Below, piece by piece: positions 45,927 through 55,179 of a DNA stretch of 64,000 nt. Position numbers and translations under genes: made by a program. The stretch spans positions 124,001 to 188,000 of the forward strand of contig NZ_KB907458.1 of the NCBI RefSeq assembly GCF_000382045.1, written 5' to 3'. The notes under the pieces were generated by a model. The model was not told the origin of the DNA, made no database searches, and was given only the letters and a program-made list of their open reading frames with translations. This DNA is from Variovorax atrisoli 110B. GTDB taxonomy: Bacteria; Pseudomonadota; Gammaproteobacteria; Burkholderiales; Burkholderiaceae_C. Position 1 is the first letter of the stretch. Each line of letters opens with the position of its first letter.

Positions 45927-48320
45927 TCACCCCGCCACGCCGGGCGCCGGCGGCGGCGCCGTCATCACCATCGTCGGCACCGCCAGCGGAAGCGACGCCT
46001 TCTTCAATTCGTCGAGGATGGTGAACAGCAGGTCGCTTCGCACGCCTCCCGCCAGCCGCGGGCTCGCCACGTAGGCGATCGCCTGGAAGATCAAGAGCCC
46101 GTTCTCGATGCCCTCCAGCGTGAGCGAGGGCGCCGGCGTCTCCAGCACGCCCTCGTGCCCCTTGCAGGCCGCGAGGATCAGCTCGCGCACGCGCTGCGCG
46201 TCGGTGGTCAGCGGCATCGGCAGGCGGATCAGCACGCGGCCCTCGGCGTTGGCCAGCGTCATGTTGCGCACGGTCTTGGTGATGAACTCCGAGTTCGGCA
46301 CGATCAACGTCGAGCGGTCGCCCAGCTGGATCTCGGTGGCGCGCACGTTGATGCGCCGCACGTCGCCCTCGGCCGTGCCCAGCACGACCCAGTCGCCCAC
46401 CTTCACCGGCTGCTCGGCCAGCAGGATCAGCCCGGAGATGAAGTTCTGCACGATGGCCTGCAGGCCGAAGCCGATACCCACCGACAGCGCGCTCGCCACC
46501 CACGCGATGCGCTCGATGCCGATACCCAGCGCCGACAGCGAGAAGGCGATCACCAGGATGCCGCCTACGTAGCCCAGCAGCGTGGTGATGGAGCTCTGCA
46601 TGCCCGGCTCGAACTTCGTGTTGGGCAGGTAGCTGCGCGCGAGCCAGCGCTTGAAGATCCGCAGCCCCACGAAGCCGATCACCGCCACCGCGATCGCGCT
46701 GAAGATCGCACCCGGCACCAGCTGGAACTCGCCCACCTTCACGCCGGTGCCGAACTTGCCGCTGCGCTGGAAAACCTCGCCCGGCCCCGTGCCCAGCGGC
46801 GCGGCCAGCGCCACCAGCATGTAGAAGAAGAGCGCCACGCGGCTGATCGCCGAAAGCACCGTGGCCGCCTGGTCCAGCGTCTGCGGCGCGAGGTTGAAGC
46901 TCTTCTGCAGCCGCTGCCCGAAGCCGGCGCGCGACGACACCGTGGCCATGAACACGTCGTCCGCGAACTTGAAGAGCACGTAGAAGGCCGCCGCGACGAT
47001 GCCGCTCCAGGCCAGCTGCGATGCGAGGAAGCTGGCGAGCGCCACGTAGCCCACCGCCACCAGCACCCAGATCGCGATCATCAGCGCGCCGATCAGCGCC
47101 ACCAGCATGCCGACCCACATCGGCCGCTCGGGCAGGCCGGCCTCGGCCGCGTCGGCGCGCAGCGGCTTCACCAGGTAGAGCACCGAGGCGACCAGTGCCG
47201 TCAGCACCAGCGCGGTGAGCACGTGCGTGGCCACCACCGCGGCGAAACTGGCGTCGATCAGCGCGTTGACCTCGGCCGGCGTCCACGCCAGCACCGCCAC
47301 CAGCGCCACCAGCCAGGGCAGCGGTGCGAGCCGGGTGGCCATGGCGTCGGGGATGGGCGGCAGCCGCCACGAGGGCCGGCGCGTGGCCAGCAGCCCCCGG
47401 CCCAGCCCGATCACGAAGGCCATGAACACCAGCAGCTGCGCCGCCGACTGCAGCACCTTGCGCGCCTGCGGCTCCCAGGTGGCGAACTCCTTCAGCACCT
47501 CGACGAAGCCGTGCGCCGCCACCGCCACCAGCAGCACATGGCTGGCGACGATGCCGATCACCAGCAGCGAGCGCCGCAGCCGCCCTGCAGGCAGGTAGCG
47601 CGCGGCCAGCCAGGTGAGCAGCACCTCGGCACCCCAGATGCCGAACACCGTGAGCAGCAGCGCTCCGACCAGCGCGGCGATCACCGGCAGGCGGGTCTCG
47701 GGCTGCGTGGCGGCCAGCAGGCCATCGTTCACCGACGAGGCCATCGCCTTCAGGCGCTCCAGGTCGTCGGGCCACGCCTCGCGCAGGCTGCTCCAGAACT
47801 CGCCCGTCAGCGGCGAGGCCGCGCGCTCGGTGAGCTGCGCCTCGAACAGCGCCCGGCGCTGCGTCACCAGCTCGGTGCCGCGCTGCCGCACGTCGACGGA
47901 CAGCAGCCGCGCGAGGCGGATGTCGGCATCCAGCGCATTGCGCTCCTTCGTGAGGCGGGCGCGCTGGCGGGTGATGTCGGGATCTTCGGTGGCGCCGGCG
48001 GCGGGCGGATTGCCGAGTTCGCCGAGCTTGGCGTTCAGGTCGGCCAGGTCGCCGGTGCGCGCTGCAACGAACTTGTCGGCCTGCACGCCGATGTCGTTGA
48101 TCTGGGCGAGCAGCTTGCGCGCGTCGTCGTCCGTCTCGGCGGCGTTGCTGAGCTTGGTGAACTGCGCGCGCAGCTCGGCGATCGTGGGGGCGGGGGCTGC
48201 GGCAGCCGCGGCGGCACTGTTCCCGTTGTTTCCGTTGCCGATGTCCGGCTGCGCCTGGGCGCCACCGCAGATGAACAGGGCCGCGAGGAAGAAGCTCGCG
48301 AAGCGTTGGGTCCAACTCAT
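45927..48320 (-). CDS. MscS-family mechanosensitive channel with DUF3772 periplasmic domain
   Basis: The 797-residue protein has a signal peptide (cleavage near GGAQA), a Gly/Asn/Ala-rich segment, a periplasmic coiled DUF3772-type region (about 40-190), many membrane helices (about 200-560) and a C-terminal MscS pore and beta domain (about 560-790) with GIGFGLQAIVQNFISGL and VPNSEFITKTVRN. It resembles the large MscK/YbdG-like channels that release solutes after osmotic downshock. It is alone in its operon on the minus strand after ugpQ. Confidence 0.92.
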   Translation of the reverse strand: MSWTQRFASFFLAALFICGGAQAQPDIGNGNNGNSAAAAAAAPAPTIAELRAQFTKLSNAAETDDDARKLLAQINDIGVQADKFVAARTGDLADLNAKLGELGNPPAAGATEDPDITRQRARLTKERNALDADIRLARLLSVDVRQRGTELVTQRRALFEAQLTERAASPLTGEFWSSLREAWPDDLERLKAMASSVNDGLLAATQPETRLPVIAALVGALLLTVFGIWGAEVLLTWLAARYLPAGRLRRSLLVIGIVASHVLLVAVAAHGFVEVLKEFATWEPQARKVLQSAAQLLVFMAFVIGLGRGLLATRRPSWRLPPIPDAMATRLAPLPWLVALVAVLAWTPAEVNALIDASFAAVVATHVLTALVLTALVASVLYLVKPLRADAAEAGLPERPMWVGMLVALIGALMIAIWVLVAVGYVALASFLASQLAWSGIVAAAFYVLFKFADDVFMATVSSRAGFGQRLQKSFNLAPQTLDQAATVLSAISRVALFFYMLVALAAPLGTGPGEVFQRSGKFGTGVKVGEFQLVPGAIFSAIAVAVIGFVGLRIFKRWLARSYLPNTKFEPGMQSSITTLLGYVGGILVIAFSLSALGIGIERIAWVASALSVGIGFGLQAIVQNFISGLILLAEQPVKVGDWVVLGTAEGDVRRINVRATEIQLGDRSTLIVPNSEFITKTVRNMTLANAEGRVLIRLPMPLTTDAQRVRELILAACKGHEGVLETPAPSLTLEGIENGLLIFQAIAYVASPRLAGGVRSDLLFTILDELKKASLPLAVPTMVMTAPPPAPGVAG

Positions 48321-48371
48321 GGCTGCATCATAGAAGCCGCCATTTCGTAAGGGCTGGTAAGAATCTCCGCG

Positions 48372-49115
48372 TCAGGCGGCTGGCGGAAAGAGATCGACCC
48401 TGTCGGTGATGATGCCGTCGGTGCCCAGCTCGAGCAGCCGCTGCGCGGCCCGGTCGTCGTTCACCGTGTAGCTCAGCGCGCGCATGCCGGCATCGTGCAC
48501 CATCGAGACCACCGTGGCGTCCCACAGCGCGTGGTTGCAGACGATGGCGACGCAGCCCAGCTGCCTGGCGGCATCGAGCCAGCCGTCCCAGAGCTTGTCG
48601 AGCAGCAGGCCGCGTGGCAGCTCGGGCTGCACCGCCTGGGCGCCCTCGAGCGACTCGACCTGGAAGGATGTGAGCAGCGGCGGCACCGCCGCGCCCTGCC
48701 ACAGCCGGGCCGCTTCGCGCGCCACCGCCTCGCCGGTTTCACGCTCGGTGCCCGGCGTGGGCTTGATCTCGATGTTGAGCAGATGGCCGTTGGCCAGGCA
48801 GAAGCGCGCCAGGTTCTCCAGCGTGGGCAGCGGCTCGCCCGCATAGGCCCGCGAGTGCCAGCCGCCCGCATCGAGCTGCGCCAGCGCGCTCCAGGGCTGC
48901 GTGCCGCCGATGCCGCGGCCGCTGGTGGTGCGGTCGAGCGCGGCGTCGTGCATCAGGAACACCACGCCGTCGGCGCTGAGCTTGGCGTCGCACTCGAACA
49001 TGCGGTAGCCATGCGAGGCGCCAAGCCGGAAGGCGGCCAGCGTGTTCTCGGGCGCGAGCTTGCCGGCGCCGCGGTGGGCGACCCAGCGGGGGTAAGGCCA
49101 GGAATTCATGATCAT
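48372..49115 (-). CDS. ugpQ: Glycerophosphodiester phosphodiesterase UgpQ
   Basis: The 247-residue cytoplasmic protein (no signal peptide) has the GDPD catalytic start WVAHRGAGKLAPENT with the first His and Arg, the metal-binding ECDAKLSADGVVFLMHD segment with the second His, and LLNIEIKP. It hydrolyses glycerophosphodiesters to glycerol-3-phosphate and an alcohol, acting on substrates brought in by UgpBAEC. It is the last gene of the operon, separated from ugpC by a repeat copy. The start is ATG 49115 or the ATG two codons later. Confidence 0.93.
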   Translation of the reverse strand: MIMNSWPYPRWVAHRGAGKLAPENTLAAFRLGASHGYRMFECDAKLSADGVVFLMHDAALDRTTSGRGIGGTQPWSALAQLDAGGWHSRAYAGEPLPTLENLARFCLANGHLLNIEIKPTPGTERETGEAVAREAARLWQGAAVPPLLTSFQVESLEGAQAVQPELPRGLLLDKLWDGWLDAARQLGCVAIVCNHALWDATVVSMVHDAGMRALSYTVNDDRAAQRLLELGTDGIITDRVDLFPPAA

Positions 49116-49146
49116 TCTTTGAGTGAAGCCCCAGTTTCTTCGAGGA

Positions 49147-49233
49147 GCACCGCGGAACCGGCTTTGCCGGGCCGCCGGTGCCGCCCCCGACAGGGGGTTG
49201 GCGACGCGACACGAAGTGCGCGCAGCCTGGGGG
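49147..49233 (-). repeat. Intercistronic structured repeat, copy 5 (ugpC-ugpQ)
   Basis: A well-preserved copy. The minus strand reads CCCCCAGGCTGCGCGCACTTCGTG, then a CCCCCTGTCGGGGG hairpin, a CCGGC-AAA-GCCGG hairpin and TTCCGCGGTG. It fills most of the gap between two genes of the ugp operon. Confidence 0.75.
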
Positions 49234-49238
49234 CGAGA

Positions 49239-50246
49239 TTAATCAGCGCGCTTGCCGGAGCCGGCGTCGAACCAGTGCAGCTTGTCTTCGCGCGCTGCGA
49301 TCTTCACCGTGTCGCCGGCCACCGGCGGATGGTCGGCCTCGTCGGTGCGCATGATGATCTGCTCGTCGCCGATGCGGCCGTACACCAGCCGTTCGGCACC
49401 CAGCAGTTCGACCTGCTCGACCTGCACCGACCAGCCGCTCTCGTCGAGCTTCAGGTGCTCGGGGCGGATGCCCAGGAACTGGCCCGGGCGCACGCCCGGC
49501 GCGTGCTTGAGCAGGTTCATCGGCGGCGAGCCGATGAAGCTCGCGACGAAGGTGGTGGCGGGGCGCGAGTACACCTCCTCGGGCGTGGCGAACTGGTCCA
49601 TCACGCCGCCGTTCATCACGATGATGCGCTGCGCCAGCGTCATGGCCTCGACCTGGTCGTGCGTGACGAACAGCGAGGTGATGCCGAGCTCGCGGTGCAG
49701 CTTCTGGATCTCGAGGCGGGTCTGGGCGCGCAGCTTGGCGTCGAGGTTCGACAGCGGTTCGTCGAACAGGAACACCTGCGGCTGGCGCACGATGGCGCGG
49801 CCCATGGCCACGCGCTGGCGCTGGCCGCCCGAGAGCTCGCGCGGCTTGCGCTCCAGCAGGTGGCCCAGCTCGAGGATCTTCGCGGCCTTGTCGACGCGCA
49901 CCTTGATCTCGGCAGGCGGCACCTTCGCGATCTTCAGGCCGTAGGCCATGTTCGCGTACACGCTCATGTGCGGATAGAGCGCGTAGTTCTGGAACACCAT
50001 GGCGATGTCGCGCTCGGAGGGCTCCAGGTTGTTCACCACCCTGTTGCCGATGGCGATCTCGCCGGCGGAGACTTCCTCCAGGCCGGCCACCATGCGCAGC
50101 AGCGTCGACTTGCCGCAGCCCGAGGGCCCGACGATGACGATGAACTCGTGGTCGGCGATCTCGGCGCTCACGCCGTGGATGACCTGGTTGGCCTTGGGCC
50201 CGTGGCCGTAGCGCTTGATGACGTTGCGTAGGGAGAGGGAAGCCAT
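49239..50246 (-). CDS. ugpC: sn-glycerol-3-phosphate ABC transporter ATP-binding protein UgpC
   Basis: The 335-residue protein has an ABC domain (Walker A GPSGCGKSTLL about 38-48, signature LSGGQRQRVAMGRAI, Walker B VFLFDEPLSNLDAK) and a C-terminal TOBE/regulatory domain of the MalK type (about 240-330). It energises UgpAE. In E. coli UgpC is near-interchangeable with MalK. Repeat copies lie on both sides of the gene. Confidence 0.94.
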   Translation of the reverse strand: MASLSLRNVIKRYGHGPKANQVIHGVSAEIADHEFIVIVGPSGCGKSTLLRMVAGLEEVSAGEIAIGNRVVNNLEPSERDIAMVFQNYALYPHMSVYANMAYGLKIAKVPPAEIKVRVDKAAKILELGHLLERKPRELSGGQRQRVAMGRAIVRQPQVFLFDEPLSNLDAKLRAQTRLEIQKLHRELGITSLFVTHDQVEAMTLAQRIIVMNGGVMDQFATPEEVYSRPATTFVASFIGSPPMNLLKHAPGVRPGQFLGIRPEHLKLDESGWSVQVEQVELLGAERLVYGRIGDEQIIMRTDEADHPPVAGDTVKIAAREDKLHWFDAGSGKRAD

Positions 50247-50276
50247 GTCTATTCGAGTTCTCCGATGTTTTTCAGG

Positions 50277-50367
50277 AACACCGCGCAGCCGGCTCTGCCG
50301 GGCCGCAGGTGTTGCCCCCGGAAGGGGGTTGGCGCAGCGGCACGAAGTGCGTGCAGCCTGGGAGCGA
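50277..50367 (-). repeat. Intercistronic structured repeat, copy 6 (ugpE-ugpC)
   Basis: A well-preserved copy. The minus strand reads CTCCCAGGCTGCACGCACTTCGTG, a CCCCCTTCCGGGGG hairpin, CCGGCAGAGCCGG and GCGCGGTGTTCCTG. It occupies the gap between ugpE and ugpC. Confidence 0.75.
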
Positions 50368-50370
50368 GCG

Positions 50371-51222
50371 TCATTTCTCAGTGTCCACGAGGCCCTTGAC
50401 GAACCACTTCTGCATCAGAACCACCACCAGCGCCGGCGGCAGCATCGCGAGGATCGCGGTGGCCATCACCACGTTCCATTCGTTCTGGCCGTCGCCGCCG
50501 GCGATCAGCCGCTTGATGCCGACCACGATCGGGTACATGTCCTCGTTGGTCACCGCCAGCAGCGGCCAGAGGTACTGGTTCCAGCCGTAGATGAACTGGA
50601 TCACGAAGAGCGCGGCGATGCTGGTCTTCGACAGCGGCAGCAGCACGTCGAAGAAGAAGCGCATCGGGCTCGCGCCGTCCATGCGCGAGGCCTCGGTGAG
50701 CTCCTCGGGCACCGTCAGGAAGAACTGCCGGAACAGGAAGGTGGCGGTGGCCGAGGCGATCAGCGGCACCGTGAGGCCCGCGTAGCTGTTGAGCATGCTC
50801 AGGTCCGACAGCACCTTGTAGGTGGGCAGGATGCGGACCTCCACCGGAAGCATCAGCGTGACGAAGATCGCCCAGAAGCAGATCTTCTTGAACGGAAAGC
50901 GGAAGTAGACGATGGCGAACGCCGACAGCAGCGAGATCGCGATCTTGCCGACGGCGATGACCAGCGCCGTCACCAGGCTCACCCACATCATGTGGGCGAC
51001 CGGGGCGTTGGAGCCCGCACTGCTCGCGCGGCCGAAGAGCGCGCCCTTGTAGCTCTCGAGCATGTGCGAGCCGGGCAGCAGCGGCATCGGCCGCTGCACG
51101 ATCTCCTGTGCGGTGTGGGTGGACGCCACGAACGCGAGGTAGATGGGGAAGGCGACGATCAGGACGCCCAGGATCATCACCACGTGGGCCAGGATGCCCT
51201 GGGTGCTTCTTCTTTCAACCAT
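50371..51222 (-). CDS. ugpE: sn-glycerol-3-phosphate ABC transporter permease UgpE
   Basis: The 283-residue permease has six predicted helices and the MalG-type EAA loop in EELTEASRMDGASPMRFFFDV, which contacts the ATPase. It pairs with UgpA to form the channel. It begins one base after the ugpA stop, so translation is probably coupled. A repeat separates it from ugpC. Confidence 0.94.
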   Translation of the reverse strand: MVERRSTQGILAHVVMILGVLIVAFPIYLAFVASTHTAQEIVQRPMPLLPGSHMLESYKGALFGRASSAGSNAPVAHMMWVSLVTALVIAVGKIAISLLSAFAIVYFRFPFKKICFWAIFVTLMLPVEVRILPTYKVLSDLSMLNSYAGLTVPLIASATATFLFRQFFLTVPEELTEASRMDGASPMRFFFDVLLPLSKTSIAALFVIQFIYGWNQYLWPLLAVTNEDMYPIVVGIKRLIAGGDGQNEWNVVMATAILAMLPPALVVVLMQKWFVKGLVDTEK

Positions 51223-51223
51223 G

Positions 51224-52105
51224 TCAGTACTGCACCTTCTTCTCGACGTAGCGGAATTGCACGATGGTCAGCGCGATCACGATCACCATCAGCACCACCG
51301 ACTGCGCGGCCGAGCCGCCCAGGTCCAGGGCCTTGAAGCCGTCGTGGTAGACCTTGTAGACGAGGATCTCCGTGTCCTTGCCCGGGCCGCCCTCGGTGGC
51401 GGCGTGCACGATGGCGAAGGTGTCGAAGAACGCGTAGACCACGTTCATCACCAGCAGGAAGAAGGTGGTGGGCGACAGCAGCGGGAACTGCACCGTCCAG
51501 AAGCGCCGCCACGGGCGCGCGCCGTCGATGGCGGCGGCCTCGATCAGCGACTTCGGGATGGACTGCAGCCCGGCCAGGAAGAACAGGAAGTTGTAGGAGA
51601 TCTGCTTCCACACGGCGGCCATCACGATCAGCGTCATGGCGTGCTTCGAGTTGAGCAGGTGGTTCCAGTCGATGCCGATCTTGCCCAGCGCATAGGCGAC
51701 CACGCCCAGCGACGGGGAGAACATGAAGACCCACAGCACGGCGGCTACCGCGGGCGCCACGGCGTACGGCAGGATCAGCATGGTCTTGTAGAACATGCCG
51801 CCGCGCACGATGCGGTCGGCGAACACCGCCAGCGTCAGCGACAGCGTCAGTCCGATGCTGGCCACCAGCACCGAGAAGATGGCGGTGGTCTTGAACGACT
51901 CGGCATAGGCCGGGTCCTCGAAGAGGTCCTTGAAGTTCTGCAGGCCGACGAAATCGACCGAGGTGCCGAAGGCGTCCTGCTGCTGGAGCGACTGCAGCAG
52001 GGCCTGCCCCGCCGGCCAGAAGAAAAACACGAATATCACCGCCATCTGCGGTGCGAGCAGCAGCCACGGCAGCCAGCCCGAACGAAAGAAAACGCGTTTT
52101 TCCAT
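51224..52105 (-). CDS. ugpA: sn-glycerol-3-phosphate ABC transporter permease UgpA
   Basis: The 293-residue permease has six predicted helices with the EAA loop SIPKSLIEAAAIDGARPWRR. It follows ugpB after a 101-base gap that contains a small hairpin (GCTCTT-TCGC-AAGAGC), which may stabilise or attenuate the message so that the binding protein is made in excess, a common pattern in ABC operons. The N-terminus has a hydrophobic first helix with no cleavable signal. Confidence 0.94.
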   Translation of the reverse strand: MEKRVFFRSGWLPWLLLAPQMAVIFVFFFWPAGQALLQSLQQQDAFGTSVDFVGLQNFKDLFEDPAYAESFKTTAIFSVLVASIGLTLSLTLAVFADRIVRGGMFYKTMLILPYAVAPAVAAVLWVFMFSPSLGVVAYALGKIGIDWNHLLNSKHAMTLIVMAAVWKQISYNFLFFLAGLQSIPKSLIEAAAIDGARPWRRFWTVQFPLLSPTTFFLLVMNVVYAFFDTFAIVHAATEGGPGKDTEILVYKVYHDGFKALDLGGSAAQSVVLMVIVIALTIVQFRYVEKKVQY

Positions 52106-52206
52106 GAACCCTCTACGTAAAAAATCCCGCCGCGCCCGCTCTTTCGCAAGAGCCGACGGGGGCGGGCGATATTAGCCGGACACGGACGCCGTCCGGCGGC
52201 CGGGCG

Positions 52207-53520
52207 TCAGCTCTTGTTGGCCTTCTGGAAGCGTTCGAGCTGCTCGTTGCCTCGGGTCACGATGGCGTCGAGGGCTTCCTTGGCGGTCTTCTTGCCGTTC
52301 CAGACCTGTTCGAGCTCTTCGTCCTCGATGGCGCGGATCTGCACGTAGTTGCCCAGGCGGATGCCGCGGCTCTTGTCGGTGACCTTGCGGATCATCTGCG
52401 TCACGGCCACGTCGGTGCCGGGGTTCTGCTTGTAGAAGCCGGAATCCTCGGTGAGTTTGTACGAGGCCGTGGTCACGGGCAGGTAGCCCGTGCGCTTGTG
52501 GCTGGCGGACTGCACTTCAGGCGTGGAGATGAAGCTGAAGAACTTGGCCACGCCCTTGTATTCGGCCGGCTTCTTGCCCGACATGACCCACAGGCTGGCG
52601 CCGCCGATCACGGTGTTCTGCGGTGCGCCCGGCACGTCCGGGTAGTAGGGCAGGGGAGCCAGGCCGTAGGCGAACTTGGCGTTCTTGGCCACGTTGCCGT
52701 AGAAGCCCGAGGAGGTGTTGATCATGGCGCACTCGCCCGACACGAACGAAGCCTCGGGCACGTTGCCGCGGCCCTTGTAGACGAAGAGGCCCTGCTTGGC
52801 CATGCTCGCCAGGTTCTCGATGTGGCGCAGGTGCAGCGGCGAATTGACCTTCAGGCGCGCGTCCAGGCCCGACAGGCCGTTGTTCTTGGACGCGAACTCG
52901 ACGTTGTGCCAGGCCGAGAAGCTCTCGACCTGCGTCCAGTTCTGCCATGCCGTGGTGAACGGGCACTTGTGGCCGCTGGCCTTGAGCTTGGCGGCGGCGG
53001 CGACCACTTCGGGCCAGGTGGCGGGCGCCTTGTCGGTGGGCAGGCCGGCGGCCTTGAAGGCGTCCTTGTTGAAATAGAAGATGGTGGTCGAGCTGTTGAA
53101 CGGGAAGCTCAGCATCTGGCCGTTGGGGGCGGTGTAGTAGCCGGCCACGGCAGGGATGTAGGCGGCCGGGTCGAATTTCTCGCCCGCGTCCTTCATGACC
53201 TGGCCCACCGGGACGATCGCGCCCTTGCTGGCCATCATGGTGGCGGTGCCCACCTCGAACACCTGCAGGATGTGCGGGGCGTTGCCGGCGCGGAAGGCCG
53301 CGATGGAGGCCGTCATCGATTCGTCGTAGGTGCCCTTGAACGTCGGGACGACCTTGTATTCCTTCTGGCTCTCGTTGAACTGCTTCGCCAGGTCGTTGAC
53401 CCACTCGTTGTTGACGGCAGTCATGGAATGCCACCACTGGATCTCGATCTGGGCGTGCGCCACGTTGAAAAGCGTGGTGGCGGCCAGCGCCGATGCCAGC
53501 GCGAGCGTCTTGAATCGCAT
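52207..53520 (-). CDS. ugpB: sn-glycerol-3-phosphate-binding periplasmic protein UgpB
   Basis: The 437-residue protein has a signal peptide (cleavage near NVAHA) and the SBP_bac_1 fold, starting IEIQWWHSMTAVNNEWVN, with the UgpB landmarks FPFNSSTTIFYFNKDAF and KRTGYLPVT. It captures glycerol-3-phosphate and glycerophosphodiesters in the periplasm. It is the first gene of ugpB-A-E-C-Q. A candidate Pho box and -10 lie in the 70 bases upstream. Confidence 0.95.
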   Translation of the reverse strand: MRFKTLALASALAATTLFNVAHAQIEIQWWHSMTAVNNEWVNDLAKQFNESQKEYKVVPTFKGTYDESMTASIAAFRAGNAPHILQVFEVGTATMMASKGAIVPVGQVMKDAGEKFDPAAYIPAVAGYYTAPNGQMLSFPFNSSTTIFYFNKDAFKAAGLPTDKAPATWPEVVAAAAKLKASGHKCPFTTAWQNWTQVESFSAWHNVEFASKNNGLSGLDARLKVNSPLHLRHIENLASMAKQGLFVYKGRGNVPEASFVSGECAMINTSSGFYGNVAKNAKFAYGLAPLPYYPDVPGAPQNTVIGGASLWVMSGKKPAEYKGVAKFFSFISTPEVQSASHKRTGYLPVTTASYKLTEDSGFYKQNPGTDVAVTQMIRKVTDKSRGIRLGNYVQIRAIEDEELEQVWNGKKTAKEALDAIVTRGNEQLERFQKANKS

Positions 53521-53553
53521 GAAGACTCCTGAAGGGAAAAATGGAAAGCGCGG

Positions 53554-53588
53554 ATGCTAGGGCATGTGCATGACACAGCCGCGTCACA
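53554..53588 (-). promoter_or_regulatory. Candidate Pho box and -10 element upstream of ugpB
   Basis: Reading the minus strand from 53588 to 53567 gives two consecutive 11-base units, TGTGACGCGGC and TGTGTCATGCA. The 11-base period and TGTNNC-type core resemble PhoB-binding direct repeats. TAGCAT (53559-53554) follows 7 bases later as a possible -10, 33 bases before the start codon. PhoB control of ugp is established in E. coli; here it is inference. Confidence 0.5.
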
Positions 53589-53604
53589 TTGGCGCACGGG
53601 GGGA

Positions 53605-53664
53605 GGGTTTCTTCCAATCGGGGAAACCCCTTTGGGGCCTTCGGCCGCTCCTTGCCTTCCCTCG
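53605..53664 (+). promoter_or_regulatory. Hairpin-rich leader between ugpB and serA
   Basis: GGGTTTC (53605-53611) pairs with GAAACCC (53623-53629), followed at once by CCCCTTTGGGG and GGCCTTCGGCC, both small hairpins. They lie 130-190 bases before the serA start and could be part of its 5' leader, or a terminator remnant. No known riboswitch pattern is recognised. Confidence 0.35.
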
Positions 53665-53796
53665 CGGATTTGGCCCTGTTCGCATCAGGCCCGGCACGGG
53701 TCGCTGCCCTTCTTGCTGCGCCGCACCATGCTAGCATCGCCCTCCCTTTTTTCGGCCTAGCCTGTCGCCGTGGCCGGGGCTTCGAAGAGAACCTCC

Positions 53797-55029
53797 ATGA
53801 GCAGCAAAACCTCCCTCGACAAAAGCAGGATCAAGTTCCTCTTGCTCGAAGGCATCCATCCCTCGGCCGTGGAGGTGCTGCGCGCCGCCGGCTACACCAA
53901 CGTGGAGTCGCTGCCCGGTGCGCTGCCCGATGCCGAGCTGAAGGAAAAGATCGCCGACGTGCATTTCCTGGGCATCCGCTCGCGCACCCAGCTCACCGCC
54001 GAGGTGTTCGCTGCGGCGCACAAGCTGGTGGCGGCAGGCTGCTTCTGCATCGGCACCAACCAGGTCGACCTCGAAGCCGCCCGCGAGCATGGCGTGGCGG
54101 TGTTCAACGCACCGTACTCCAACACCCGGTCGGTGGCCGAACTGGTGCTTGCCGAAGCCATCCTGCTGCTGCGCGGCGTGCCCGAGAAGAGCGCGGTGGC
54201 TCACCGCGGCGGCTGGCTCAAGTCGGCCGACAACGCCTACGAGATCCGCGGCAAGACGCTGGGCATCGTGGGCTACGGCTCGATCGGCGCGCAGCTGTCG
54301 GTGCTGGCCGAGGCGCTGGGCATGCACGTGGCCTTCTACGACGTGGTCACCAAGCTGCCGCTGGGCAATGCGCGCCAGGTGCGCGACCTGCACCAGCTGC
54401 TGGCCCAGAGCGACATCGTCACGCTGCACGTGCCCGAGACCCAGGCCACCCAGTGGATGATCGGCGCGGCCGAGATCGCGGCGATGAAGCCCGGCGCCAT
54501 CCTCATCAATGCCTCGCGCGGCACGGTGGTCGAGATCGAGCCGCTGGCCGAGGCCCTGAAGGCCCGCAAGCTGCTGGGCGCCGCCATCGACGTGTTCCCG
54601 GTGGAGCCGCGCAGCAACAAGGACGAGTTCCAGTCGCCCCTGCGCGGCCTGGACAACGTGATCCTCACGCCCCACATCGGCGGCTCGACCATGGAGGCGC
54701 AGGCCAACATCGGCCTGGAAGTGGCGGAAAAGCTGGTCAAGTACAGCGACAACGGCACCTCGACCTCGTCGGTCAACTTCCCCGAGGTGGCGCTGCCGGC
54801 GCACCCGGGCAAGCACCGCCTGCTGCACGTGCACCGCAACGTGCCGGGCGTGCTGTCGGAGATCAACAAGATCTTCTCGGACAACCACATCAACATCTCC
54901 TCGCAGTTCCTGCAGACCAACGAGAAGATCGGCTACGTGGTGATGGACATCGACGCCGCCTCGTCCGACCTGGCGCTGGAGAAGCTGGCGAAGGTCGGCG
55001 GCACGATCCGCAGCCGCGTGCTGTTCTGA
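53797..55029 (+). CDS. serA: D-3-phosphoglycerate dehydrogenase SerA (with ACT domain)
   Basis: The 410-residue protein has the D-2-hydroxyacid dehydrogenase fold: the Rossmann motif GIVGYGSIGAQLS (about 155-167), catalytic Arg in NASRGTVVEIEPL, Glu, and His in TPHIGGSTMEAQ, plus a C-terminal ACT domain (about 335-410) for serine feedback, as in the E. coli enzyme. It starts serine synthesis. The ATG at 53797 gives the conserved N-terminus with the Lys/Ser-rich lead; an in-frame ATG-like start at 53770 is less likely. Confidence 0.96.
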   Translation: MSSKTSLDKSRIKFLLLEGIHPSAVEVLRAAGYTNVESLPGALPDAELKEKIADVHFLGIRSRTQLTAEVFAAAHKLVAAGCFCIGTNQVDLEAAREHGVAVFNAPYSNTRSVAELVLAEAILLLRGVPEKSAVAHRGGWLKSADNAYEIRGKTLGIVGYGSIGAQLSVLAEALGMHVAFYDVVTKLPLGNARQVRDLHQLLAQSDIVTLHVPETQATQWMIGAAEIAAMKPGAILINASRGTVVEIEPLAEALKARKLLGAAIDVFPVEPRSNKDEFQSPLRGLDNVILTPHIGGSTMEAQANIGLEVAEKLVKYSDNGTSTSSVNFPEVALPAHPGKHRLLHVHRNVPGVLSEINKIFSDNHINISSQFLQTNEKIGYVVMDIDAASSDLALEKLAKVGGTIRSRVLF

Positions 55030-55179
55030 GTTTTTCCGGAGATCCCCGGGGAGGGGCTCCCCGGAACCGGCGCCTACCACAAGGCCGAAGCAACCGCCAC
55101 GCGGCAAGACCCCAGGCGCTGCAATAAAATCCACAGCCCGGCTATGGGCGCGCAGCGCCCGGCCGAGGCGCCCCACCCG

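Noticed and set aside
53521..53796. Structured leader before serA considered as a glycine or SAM riboswitch
   Set aside because: Only small local hairpins are visible; no conserved riboswitch core could be recognised by eye, so no class is claimed.
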